From positions 62,001-126,000 of the forward strand of contig JAFQQY010000035.1 of NCBI GenBank assembly GCA_017410365.1: a stretch of DNA of 64,000 nucleotides, read 5' to 3'. Positions 41,433 to 49,878 of the stretch are shown piece after piece. The notes under the pieces were generated by a model. It searched no databases and was not told the origin of the DNA. It saw nothing but the letters and a program-made list of their open reading frames with translations. How positions within the stretch are numbered: the stretch's first letter is position 1; every line of letters begins with the position of its first letter. Source of the stretch: Prevotella sp. (GTDB lineage Bacteria > Bacteroidota > Bacteroidia > Bacteroidales > Bacteroidaceae). Made by a program: the position numbers and the translations under genes.

Positions 41433-41996
41433 TTACTTCACCCTAACAAGCGACTTGTCGATAACCTCTACCACAGTAACCTTGCTGCCCGATGGCAGTT
41501 CACCACCATCAGTAATAGCGGCTATCTCGTGGACAGAACCATTAACGCTTATCTGTATCTTTCCCTGTCCGCCACGGTTGGCAGGAATACGAAGATAAAC
41601 ATCTGCTATCTTTCCCTCACAATTACTAATGTCAAATGCTCCGTTGCTTTCCAATCCACGCAATTTCTTGTAAAGAAACAGATAAAGCAACGAAAACAAT
41701 AAACCAACAACCAATGCTGCAATTACGAGCAAAGACTTGCTTTCGATACTGCTTGACAGGCAAACGCCACCCCATCCGAAACCAACGATGAAATTGATGA
41801 GCGACTTGATTGACAACAACGACATACCGCCGCCGAGGTCCAATGTATCGCCTGTATCAAAATCCATGTCAGCCACATCGGAGTCGATACCAATGAGCAT
41901 CAGTACCACTTGGACAACAAATATTGCTGAACCAACAATAGCGCATCCCCAGAAAACCTGCATCATCATAGGCAGGGCAGAAAACCAATCTAACAT
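41433..41996 (-). CDS. NfeD-like/YuaF-type membrane protein
   Basis: 187 residues with three membrane segments (VFWGCAIVGSAIFVVQVVLM; SLINFIVGFGWGGVCLSSSI; LLVIAALVVGLLFSLLYLFL) followed by a small OB-fold domain (GKIADVYLRIPANRGGQGKI; LPSGSKVTVVEVIDKSLVRV), which defines the NfeD C-terminal family. Lacks the ClpP-like protease part of long NfeD proteins, as YuaF of Bacillus does. Expected to work with the flotillin encoded downstream. A -7 box TATCTTTG lies at 42035-42028. Confidence 0.85.
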   Translation of the reverse strand: MLDWFSALPMMMQVFWGCAIVGSAIFVVQVVLMLIGIDSDVADMDFDTGDTLDLGGGMSLLSIKSLINFIVGFGWGGVCLSSSIESKSLLVIAALVVGLLFSLLYLFLYKKLRGLESNGAFDISNCEGKIADVYLRIPANRGGQGKIQISVNGSVHEIAAITDGGELPSGSKVTVVEVIDKSLVRVK

Positions 41997-42027
41997 AGTT
42001 TTTATTTAATTAATAGTTTATCAAACA

Positions 42028-42035
42028 CAAAGATA
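42028..42035 (-). promoter_or_regulatory. -7 box for the NfeD-flotillin operon
   Basis: TATCTTTG on the minus strand, 32 bp before the start codon; no good upstream TTG at the expected distance. Confidence 0.5.
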
Positions 42036-42084
42036 ATAATAATTAAGGAGAATGGTGTCCCATTAACAAGAATTAACCTTATTG

Positions 42085-42180
42085 GGCTTATAAGGCCCAT
42101 AAGACTAATGGGACCAATGAGGCCAATGAGGCCAATGGGACCAATGAGGCTTATAAGCCCCATAAGCCCCAAACCCTAAT
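42085..42180. repeat. 9-bp tandem array after the uridine kinase gene
   Basis: Units such as GGCTTATAA, GGCCCATAA, GACTAATGG, GACCAATGA, GGCCAATGA, GGCCAATGG and GCCCCATAA follow each other with a 9-bp period, ending a few bases before the stop at 42187. A relative lies at 47700-47801. Confidence 0.92.
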
Positions 42181-42186
42181 AGCCCC

Positions 42187-43854
42187 TTAATACTTAAACG
42201 AGCTTCCCCCAAGGAACTCCCTCAACAACGATGTCGGCGGCACCTGATTGGCTGGCAGCGGCTTAATGTAGCGCAGGAAGCGCAACAGGCGATACGCCTC
42301 GCTATACTGCTCACTATTCTCTGGAACCTGTTCCAGCAGCGGTTCTGCCTGTGTCTTTATGGTTGCCAGTTCAAAGAGCATGGCTGTGTTAATCATTGCA
42401 TCGGCATTCTCCTGGAACGGGAATATCCATTTGTTCTCTCCTGCACGCACCGACGGCCAACGGCGTATGCTCTCCTGTGCCGATACGCCACGATACTTAT
42501 AGTCGCGTATGATGCGGCGCAACAGGCGGTTGTCGGTTGTCGGGATATAGTTGTGGGTGTCGAGCAATATGGATGTCAGTGCAGAGGCATATACCTTATA
42601 TTTCTGATTGTCAGGTATCTGCGAAGTCAGTTCGGGGTTAAGCGCATGTATGCCTTCAACCACCAGCACCTCGTTGCCGCTCAGTTTCATCTTCTTTCCA
42701 CTCCACTCGCTCTTGCCAGTCTGGAAGTTATATCGTGGCAGTTCCACCTCCTCGCCAGAGAGCAAGGCTTTCAGTTGCTGGTTGAGCAGAGGCAGATTGA
42801 GCGAATAAAGACTCTCGAAGTCGTAATCGCCCGAAGCATCGCGCGGCGTCTTGTCGCGGTCAACGAAATAGTCGTCAAGTGACAGCGGCACTGGGCGAAT
42901 GCCATTAGCAACAAGTTGGATGGACAGACGCTTGCAGGTAGTGGTCTTTCCGCTTGACGACGGTCCGGCAATAAGCACCATCTTCACTCCGCCACGCGCA
43001 GCAATATCGTCAGCAATGTTCACAATCTTCTTCTCCTGTAACGCTTCTGAAACATTTATCAGTTGGGTAGCGTTATCGCTTACTATGGCTTCGTTGAGGT
43101 CGCCTATCGTCCGCAGTCCCAGCACATCCTGCCAACGATGATGCTCCTTGAATATCTCGAACATCTTGTCCTGACGGGTCAGTTCTGCCAGTTCGCCAGG
43201 ATTAGTACGCGACGGCAGACGCAACAGCAAACCGTCGTAATACTTCACCACATCAAAGAGATACAGCTCAGACGTGTTTCTAAGCAGTGAGCCATAGTAA
43301 TAGTCGTAATAGCCATCGATGTCGTAATAGACAGTATAGAGACGACCCGTACTCTGCATGAGCTTCACCTTAGAGGCATCATCCTTTTTCTTGAACAGTT
43401 GCAACACCTCCTCAGTAGGCTTATGGTGGCGGCGCACAGGAATGGCAGCCTTCACAATCTCCTGCATCTTTGTGCGAATCTTTTCCACGTCTGCCTCTGT
43501 CACGTCATGCCCGATGCGCAAGTCGCAGTAGTAGCCGTTTGATACCGGAATGTCAATCATCACCTCACCTTCAGGATATAGTTCGTGTACAGCCTTGCAC
43601 AGCACGAAGAACAAAGTGCGGGTGTATGCCCTCTGACCAGAAGAGGAGTACATATCAAGAAACTCCACATCCTTATTATTATATACGCGGAACTGCAAGC
43701 CCTCGACCTTGTTGTTTACCTTTGCACTTATCGGTCCGTACTTCATGTCAAGACCTGACTCACGGTACACCTCTCCAAGCGTGCTTCCCACTGGCACACT
43801 CACGGTCTGCATGTTGTTCTTGCAGCGTATAATCACTGTTTCTTTCATAGACAA
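42187..43854 (-). CDS. Uridine kinase-like nucleoside kinase with TGS-type N-terminus
   Basis: 555 residues. The N-terminal 60 residues form a TGS/ubiquitin-like domain (SVPVGSTLGEVYRESGLDMK), followed by a threonyl-tRNA-synthetase-like editing-type domain (HDVTEADVEKIRTKMQEIVK). The C-terminal half is a P-loop kinase: VLIAGPSSSGKTTTCKRLSI at about residue 293, SLDDYFVDRDKTPRDASGDY and VVEGIHALNPEL. This fused architecture is common in Bacteroidetes and Clostridia and annotated as nucleoside kinase; phosphorylation of uridine/cytidine is likely but untested. A -7 box TAAATTTG lies at 43885-43878. Confidence 0.88.
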   Translation of the reverse strand: MSMKETVIIRCKNNMQTVSVPVGSTLGEVYRESGLDMKYGPISAKVNNKVEGLQFRVYNNKDVEFLDMYSSSGQRAYTRTLFFVLCKAVHELYPEGEVMIDIPVSNGYYCDLRIGHDVTEADVEKIRTKMQEIVKAAIPVRRHHKPTEEVLQLFKKKDDASKVKLMQSTGRLYTVYYDIDGYYDYYYGSLLRNTSELYLFDVVKYYDGLLLRLPSRTNPGELAELTRQDKMFEIFKEHHRWQDVLGLRTIGDLNEAIVSDNATQLINVSEALQEKKIVNIADDIAARGGVKMVLIAGPSSSGKTTTCKRLSIQLVANGIRPVPLSLDDYFVDRDKTPRDASGDYDFESLYSLNLPLLNQQLKALLSGEEVELPRYNFQTGKSEWSGKKMKLSGNEVLVVEGIHALNPELTSQIPDNQKYKVYASALTSILLDTHNYIPTTDNRLLRRIIRDYKYRGVSAQESIRRWPSVRAGENKWIFPFQENADAMINTAMLFELATIKTQAEPLLEQVPENSEQYSEAYRLLRFLRYIKPLPANQVPPTSLLREFLGGSSFKY

Positions 43855-43877
43855 ATCCTTTAACGTTTCAATGGTTA

Positions 43878-43885
43878 CAAATTTA
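43878..43885 (-). promoter_or_regulatory. -7 box for the uridine-kinase-like gene
   Basis: TAAATTTG on the minus strand, 24 bp before the start codon. It lies between the 22-bp array (43932-44016) and the gene. Confidence 0.5.
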
Positions 43886-43931
43886 AATACTTTTTCAGAG
43901 ACGACAAAGGGATTATGATTTTTTAAATGTT

Positions 43932-44016
43932 AGGTTATAAAAAATACAAGGGCCTTGTACGAGTAATACAAAACCCTTGTAAAAGCATTACAAAGCACTT
44001 GTACGAATCGTACAAG
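43932..44016. repeat. 22-bp palindromic units (CTTGTACG family), three full and one partial
   Basis: Full units at 43954 (CTTGTACGAGTAATACAAA), 43976 (CTTGTAAAAGCATTACAAA) and 43998 (CTTGTACGAATCGTACAAG, perfect), each 22 bp after the last. A one-armed unit ends TACAAG at 43950. The array begins 14 bp after the GH128 gene stop. Confidence 0.94.
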
Positions 44017-44030
44017 AACCTTGCATGAGA

Positions 44031-47000
44031 CTATTTACCTCCTAAAACTTTCTTTACCTGCTTGCCGTTGACGTTCAGCATTACGCCATTGTTGCGCACT
44101 GCCTTGCGACCGCCAAGGTCGTAAACGGCTGTCGTGCTGCCATTTTCCGCCTCAACGCCTTCAATGCCGTCGGCATACTCTTCTGTTGCTCCTATGATTG
44201 GCATGGTCTTTCCTGCCCAAGAGTCATGAACAGGCAGTCCTACGGTCTTCATCAGGATTCCAGAATAGTCTTCCATATATGGACGGAAACTTGAGGTTAC
44301 ACGCTGCCACTCACCGTTCTGCAGCACATAACTGTTCAGGCGTGCACGTGCAGAGGTTACGAAATTGCCTCGCAGATTAGCTTCGTCTGTTATGGCAGTC
44401 CTCACGGCATCGCCACTTTCAAAGAAATTAACCTCCGTATCAGTAGAGAAATAAACAGCCGGTTCGCCAGCAACCACTCCTGCCGTTTCCTCAAGGCAGA
44501 GGTTCTTATAGTCAGAAGTGATTCCTACAATCTTGTAAAGATGTGTATCTCCAGAAACGGTGATTGCTCGTGGCAGACAGATAACGCCCCAACCGCCAAC
44601 CGGTGCTGCAACACGGTAGAGCGGACTATAACGGAGCACGAAATCAGTAGCGCACCACCAGCCCTCTCGCTTGTCGCCAGCGTATGTCTTGTCGCCAATG
44701 CGCCACCACTTATTGTCTGTTGCACCCAACTTTGAACCAACAAAACCGAACGAAACAGTGTCGCCGTCAGCCAGATAAACAGGAGCGGTGTGCAATGTCT
44801 GCCACATGGCAGCCTCAGCTATAGTAGGCAGGTCGAGGTAATCTGCGGCGAGGACAGGAGAAACAACTGTATCGTTGCCATGCACCATATAAGCGTGCTG
44901 GTCGCTCAAGCAGAAATGCTGGGTTGCTGCCTTGCACTCCAATACATAGAGACCATGCTCGAAACCGCCTTCTATCGTCTGCCTTATCTCCATTGTCTTG
45001 CCTGTTCCTTCTGATGCATTCAAGCCCGACCACCATGCGTTCCATGCCGTCTTGCTGCCGTGAGTAGCCACACGCTGGTCACCACCGGTAAATGTTCCGC
45101 ACTTAACGGTCCATCCTTTGTCACCATTGGCAAAGTCGCCATTCACCACCTTCACGCCAGAAGCAGAAAGAGGCATATAGCTGTCCATAGCCGAGCGCAA
45201 GGTAGAACAAGCATCGATATAATCGGACGAAGTAGAGCACTTCTCTATCTTGTCGAGTGCAGCACGCACCTCAACACATCCCGGCAAACCGAAAAGCACG
45301 GTCTTGTTTGCTTGCTGACTCAATGAGTCGATAGTGCGCATGTCTTTCAATGCCTGAACAGCATTCATTACCACAGCATTCAGTTGCTCATATTCAGCAA
45401 CGTAATCAGTAACATCGCTCTTAACAGCCTCACGCAGTTCGGCAGCAATGCCAGGATAGTCTTTTTCCAGATATGCAGCCATTGCCTGTGCCTTTAGACC
45501 AACCTGCTCCAGACCGTCGGCGTATGCCTCCTCCTTTGTTTCAAACAAACGACAGAGCGTTAGCTTGTCTATCTGCGCGCCAGCAGAGAGCATGCGCAAC
45601 GAAAGCTGTATCTTTGAGAAACTGCCGCTATTGAAGTTGGCCGACTGCATGAGCCATGTAGTACTACCGTTCATCATTGTTGCAACAGAATCTTCCTTGT
45701 TATCGCCACTGGTAAAGCACAGACGCATCAATGGCAAGCCAGAGCATTGCGATGCACCAGAGAAATAGTAGTCGGCATACGGTTCGATGTCAAACACGTT
45801 GAGCACCGACTGCTCTTTCTTCGTACCGCCATCGCCATAAGCCTGCAGGTATGCACCACCGTCGTAGCCGCCTACCGACAATGCCTGGAAATATGGTTCT
45901 GACAACGGGGTGCCGTCGCCTGCCGTCCATGACATGAAACCGAGGTCAAAGTCGCCGTTCACAAAGCGATTGCCACCTGCATAGTAAACCTTATTGTCAA
46001 CAGACATTGCCATACCTGTTGACACCTTGCTTGGCACAGCCTTTACAGAGCGTGTGATATAGCTCTTGCCTGTAGCATCAATCATGTGCAGACGATACAT
46101 ATAGCCAGATACTGCAGATTGGTCAACAAACTCATAGTGAGCACCTTCTTCCTCAAATGCTATCTCTGCATAGTCTTCCCATTTCTTTCCGTCAGCCGAG
46201 CGCTGTATGGTCATCGACTCGTTATACTCTCCGTTTGGTTCATACCATGTTAGACTAGCCACGCCCTTGTCGCTATCGTACTTGATAGAGAAGTTTGACG
46301 GTCCGTACATCTTAGGCAGCTTTGGCACCACCTCATATCTTGAATCGTACGCTATATTAGATGGTTTGTTGGCATAGTATTTTCCGAAAGGAGTCAGCTG
46401 CATCTTGCCATCTATAACCATACGGCAGTCTTCTACCCAGTTGTATATAGCATAACGCTCCAGCCAAGGAGTTTCTTCCAAACCATCGATGACAGGATTC
46501 ATGTGCTGAGTCTGTATTGCATAGTTAGCATCGCTGCCAGTACGGTCACTTCCTGGCCATCCTGTCCAGTTGGCGCCGTAGTTCATCTCGGTAATCCATA
46601 CAGGGCGGCCAGTGCGGTTGCGAACATTCTGAAGTGTGTTCTTCCAACTTGGCCAGTCGCTCAACCAATAGCAGTGCATCACTACAAAATCGCAACGCCA
46701 GCCACGGGCATCGATTGAGTCAAAGAACTCATAAAGCCAGTTGAGGTTGCTTGCCATTGCAGGCGAACCAAGACGACGACCTGTAGCCATCATCTCTGGC
46801 CATGTGGCAAGGACTTCTGCTACGCTATTCACCTGTTCACGGTCATCACCAGTATTGTCAGGTTCGTTGTTGCCAAGAATATTGGCAGATGTTCCGTTAT
46901 TACCTACATCGGCAATACCTGGCCATCCCTCATGGTGATGCTGTGTAACATACTCACGGTCGGTCCAAATGTTTATTCCAGCATCCCAGCTATAACACCA

Positions 47001-47690
47001 TGTAGTGTTCAGCGGGTCGTTGTATGCAGGATCCCAACCGGCATAACCCTTCTTGCTGGCATCGTTCCACTTGCTGACACGCAGCGCAGAAATAGAATTG
47101 CTGAGGATAGTCGGCAGGTTGACTGATATCGGTTCTTTGTCGGCAATGAACACTCGGTTATATCCTTTGCCGTCGGCCTTAGTTGCAAACCATGCCATAT
47201 AGCCTCGCTTCAGGGTGAAACTCTTTATGCGGTTGTTCATAGGTGAGTTTCTCAGAGACTGGCGGGTGCTCACACCAAACTGCGCCGATTCGCCCTGCTG
47301 GTCTTTCTCTGTATATACCGTCAGCGGTTTGCCTTCAGCATAAGGCAGCAATATGGCACCGTCGCCATGTATGCGTGCTTGACAGTTGGCAGCCGAAGCC
47401 TTCTGGCCGTTGATGCGTATGTTGCCATAAAAGCTGCTCACCTTTGATGGTTTCAGACTTGAGAAAACGATTGTTGCCTTCTCTGTATTTACAATATCCA
47501 CAACTGCACCGCTGGCAAAAGGTGTTGCTGATGTAATGACATAGTCAACATCCTCGGTCAGCGTAACCGTTCCTTTCACCTGCTCTACAGTCTCTGTAGT
47601 GTTGCCGTAAGCAGAAAAGGCAACGGCAAGGAGCATCACGCTCCCCACCATTGCCTTTCTTGCGGCATTAAATATTAATTGCCTTTTCAT
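44031..47690 (-). CDS. GH128-type glycoside hydrolase with type IX-like C-terminus
   Basis: Exported enzyme of 1,219 residues; likely endo-beta-1,3-glucanase. I start it at 47690 (MKRQLIFNAARKAMVGSVML), a true signal peptide; the frame back to 47759 (MSPISPMGLISPIGLI...) is translated 9-bp repeat. The catalytic barrel spans about residues 195-430: YAGWDPAYNDPLNTTWCYSW, ILGNNEPDN (acid/base Glu about residue 276), GRRLGSPAMASNLNWLYEFF, and VWITEMNYGANWTGWP (nucleophile Glu about residue 368). Fibronectin-like and carbohydrate-binding-like domains follow (residues 440-1090, two repeats of the VVNGDF/FVNGDF type). The end (AVYDLGGRKAVRNNGVMLNV) resembles a type IX sorting domain. It is the last gene of the PUL. 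Confidence 0.82.
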   Translation of the reverse strand: MKRQLIFNAARKAMVGSVMLLAVAFSAYGNTTETVEQVKGTVTLTEDVDYVITSATPFASGAVVDIVNTEKATIVFSSLKPSKVSSFYGNIRINGQKASAANCQARIHGDGAILLPYAEGKPLTVYTEKDQQGESAQFGVSTRQSLRNSPMNNRIKSFTLKRGYMAWFATKADGKGYNRVFIADKEPISVNLPTILSNSISALRVSKWNDASKKGYAGWDPAYNDPLNTTWCYSWDAGINIWTDREYVTQHHHEGWPGIADVGNNGTSANILGNNEPDNTGDDREQVNSVAEVLATWPEMMATGRRLGSPAMASNLNWLYEFFDSIDARGWRCDFVVMHCYWLSDWPSWKNTLQNVRNRTGRPVWITEMNYGANWTGWPGSDRTGSDANYAIQTQHMNPVIDGLEETPWLERYAIYNWVEDCRMVIDGKMQLTPFGKYYANKPSNIAYDSRYEVVPKLPKMYGPSNFSIKYDSDKGVASLTWYEPNGEYNESMTIQRSADGKKWEDYAEIAFEEEGAHYEFVDQSAVSGYMYRLHMIDATGKSYITRSVKAVPSKVSTGMAMSVDNKVYYAGGNRFVNGDFDLGFMSWTAGDGTPLSEPYFQALSVGGYDGGAYLQAYGDGGTKKEQSVLNVFDIEPYADYYFSGASQCSGLPLMRLCFTSGDNKEDSVATMMNGSTTWLMQSANFNSGSFSKIQLSLRMLSAGAQIDKLTLCRLFETKEEAYADGLEQVGLKAQAMAAYLEKDYPGIAAELREAVKSDVTDYVAEYEQLNAVVMNAVQALKDMRTIDSLSQQANKTVLFGLPGCVEVRAALDKIEKCSTSSDYIDACSTLRSAMDSYMPLSASGVKVVNGDFANGDKGWTVKCGTFTGGDQRVATHGSKTAWNAWWSGLNASEGTGKTMEIRQTIEGGFEHGLYVLECKAATQHFCLSDQHAYMVHGNDTVVSPVLAADYLDLPTIAEAAMWQTLHTAPVYLADGDTVSFGFVGSKLGATDNKWWRIGDKTYAGDKREGWWCATDFVLRYSPLYRVAAPVGGWGVICLPRAITVSGDTHLYKIVGITSDYKNLCLEETAGVVAGEPAVYFSTDTEVNFFESGDAVRTAITDEANLRGNFVTSARARLNSYVLQNGEWQRVTSSFRPYMEDYSGILMKTVGLPVHDSWAGKTMPIIGATEEYADGIEGVEAENGSTTAVYDLGGRKAVRNNGVMLNVNGKQVKKVLGGK

Positions 47691-47699
47691 GATGTTTTC

Positions 47700-47801
47700 T
47701 GTAATAATTATTATGAGACCAATGGGGCTAATGAGTCCCATTGGGCTTATGGGGCTCATGGGCTCTATGAGGCTTATTAGTCTTATGAGCCCAATTGCCC
47801 A
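47700..47801. repeat. 9-bp tandem array between susD and the GH128 gene
   Basis: Units GACCAATGG, GGCTAATGA, GTCCCATTG, GGCTTATGG, GGCTCATGG, GCTCTATGA, GGCTTATTA, GTCTTATGA. Translated on the minus strand in frame with the GH128 gene it yields MSPISPMGLISPIG, which makes the open frame look longer than the gene. Confidence 0.92.
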
Positions 47802-49655
47802 TTACTTCACCCCAATCTTTCCGTTCCAGTCAAGATACCAGTTGGCTGGAGTATAGAGGTCTTTCTTTATCTCGCTCTTCATCGCGTCTTTGTTTTCCTC
47901 ACCACGACGCATATAGATACGGTCAGCAAGATAAGCAGGGTCGTTGCGACGGAGAGCTACACGCATGAGGTCGTAGAAGCGAATGCCCTCGTAAGCAAAC
48001 TCCAGTGCGCCCTCGTCAACAATCATGTCCTCTACCTTGTCCATCTGGTAAGCAATCTGCTCAGCACTCAACTGGTCAACAATCATAGTATCTCTTTCAA
48101 CACCGTCAACAATGTATTTTGCAGCAACCTTCAATGTTGTGTCAACCGGCATAGCATAGTATGGGTTGTACAAGCTCCATCCTGCACCGCGGTCGTGCAG
48201 ACCCATGGTGTTTTCATTAGCCTGATTGGTTGTCGTGCGCAGATAATACTGGTTGTTAGGGAAGTTGAACGAGCGCAAGAATGTTGAATCATTCTTGTAA
48301 TAAGGAATAATGTCGCTCTCAATAACAGACCTGTTGACACCACCTGCCAATAATCTGTATGCGAAACGAGGATAACCGGCACGGTTCAGAGCCTCAGCCA
48401 TGCGCAGATAAACCATTGCACGACGATAGATATGCACGTTGCGGGTTTCATACTTATTGCAGTACTGATATGGCAAGCGTTCGTTGTTGTGAACAACGAA
48501 TGTGTTTAAAGCCCATGAACGCGAATAACGCAAGTCTCCGGTCCTATAGTTAGTAAGATTCTGAGGCGCTATGATTGTATCATTGCCTGTTGTGATATGA
48601 CAGTAGTACTGAGACGAAGATATTTCCCAATGTCTCGTTGATGGAGAAAGCGATGGTCTGTACTCGTTCTCACTTGTTGAATTAAACGTATTGCGCAACT
48701 CGCTATAATAACCTTCTGAAGGTATTGAGTCGCCTGGCAGAATAGTGATAAGTTCGCCGTTTGAATTATATCTTTCATTGCTATATTGTGAACTCCATAA
48801 ATAGTCACTTAAACTTTGCCAGTTGGATGAGTTGTCACCCCATGCAACACGTGTTGTTCCTAAAGCATAAGGATTGTTCATGCCGTTGCGGGTGCTGATA
48901 TACTTGTAATAGTTGGTTGCAGCATCCTTATAGTTACCAGCCCAGAGGTTCAGTTCACCCAACAGCAGATATACTGGAATGTTCATCAGACGTGAGTCAA
49001 CACCGCGAATCTCACCATACTGTGGCAGTACTATGTCGCCCAGTCCTTGCAAGTCGCGAACAAAGTATTCGCTGATGGCCTTGATATCCATGCGAGGATA
49101 GTCGCGGTCTGCCTCTTCCTTGGTAAGAACAGGTTCTGTAACGAATGGCACACTGCCATAGTTGAGTGCCAACTGCAGGTATGTCCACGCACGGAACGCC
49201 TTAACGGCAGCATACTCCTTGAGGAATATCTTCTCGTTACGATTATTCTTCAGCGCGGTATCAACATGAGCGATAAAGTAGTTACAGTTGTTTATCACGG
49301 CATAATAGTCGCGTGGCTGATTGTACTTGTTCTCGCTGCCGACATTGAACAGAGCAACATCGCGCAAATCGCTGCTTGTTGTCTCGGTAATGTCAACAAG
49401 GTCGCCACGAGCCTCACCCAACAGAATTGTCCTGTCGGCAACAGCCTGCATCTTATTCATGATGCCCACCACTGAATATATTGTGTCGGTTGCACCGTTC
49501 AGATGACTGTTCTCTGTGAATATCACATGCTTTGATTCTTGTTCAAAGAAATCGTCGCATGATGTCATCACAGCAGAAGCCGCTACGACACCCAGTGTGC
49601 CGAGAGCGATACGCACCGAGCGAAATATCTCATTTTTAATAATTCTTGCTTCCAT
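47802..49655 (-). CDS. SusD/RagB family glycan-binding lipoprotein (pair 1)
   Basis: 617 residues with signal and lipobox VMTSC near residue 33, so anchored to the outer membrane outer leaflet. Helical SusD fold: N-terminal TPR-like part (YAAVKAFRAWTYLQLALNYG, VPFVTEPVLT) and the C-terminal VDEGALEFAYEGIRFYDLMR motif with ALRRNDPAYL. Caps the SusC pore encoded upstream and delivers oligosaccharide to it. The 223-bp gap before it holds an inverted purine/pyrimidine repeat; SusD genes usually follow SusC more closely. The start could be nearer SVRIALG. Confidence 0.92.
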   Translation of the reverse strand: MEARIIKNEIFRSVRIALGTLGVVAASAVMTSCDDFFEQESKHVIFTENSHLNGATDTIYSVVGIMNKMQAVADRTILLGEARGDLVDITETTSSDLRDVALFNVGSENKYNQPRDYYAVINNCNYFIAHVDTALKNNRNEKIFLKEYAAVKAFRAWTYLQLALNYGSVPFVTEPVLTKEEADRDYPRMDIKAISEYFVRDLQGLGDIVLPQYGEIRGVDSRLMNIPVYLLLGELNLWAGNYKDAATNYYKYISTRNGMNNPYALGTTRVAWGDNSSNWQSLSDYLWSSQYSNERYNSNGELITILPGDSIPSEGYYSELRNTFNSTSENEYRPSLSPSTRHWEISSSQYYCHITTGNDTIIAPQNLTNYRTGDLRYSRSWALNTFVVHNNERLPYQYCNKYETRNVHIYRRAMVYLRMAEALNRAGYPRFAYRLLAGGVNRSVIESDIIPYYKNDSTFLRSFNFPNNQYYLRTTTNQANENTMGLHDRGAGWSLYNPYYAMPVDTTLKVAAKYIVDGVERDTMIVDQLSAEQIAYQMDKVEDMIVDEGALEFAYEGIRFYDLMRVALRRNDPAYLADRIYMRRGEENKDAMKSEIKKDLYTPANWYLDWNGKIGVK

Positions 49656-49878
49656 ATATTTTTACGTTTTGCAATTTAAATTTTGTTTTGCAAGTTCTCT
49701 GTTAAAGTAGTTATAGGAAGATATAAGAAGATAGAGGAAGATAAATGACAATAGCACTATTTTATACTAATGTTCAATACTATTTCTTCACTCATCATTT
49801 GAATTGTAATGTCTTCTATCTCCTTATATCTTCTTTTATCTCCTTTTATCTTCAATAATTAACTTACAACCCTTGTTT
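49656..49878. repeat. Inverted purine/pyrimidine repeat between susC and susD
   Basis: Plus strand: GGAAGATATAAGAAGATAGA at about 49715-49735 and its approximate reverse complement in TCTATCTCCTTATATCTTCT at 49814-49833. The arms could form a hairpin of about 30 bp in the susC-susD mRNA. The pyrimidine arm belongs to the 10-bp module seen at 8460, 9450, 19715, 27508 and 39283. Confidence 0.75.

Noticed and set aside
5413-44016. 22-bp arrays as CRISPR repeats
   Set aside because: The units are adjacent with 3-bp gaps and no spacers of 25-40 bp, and no cas genes are present.
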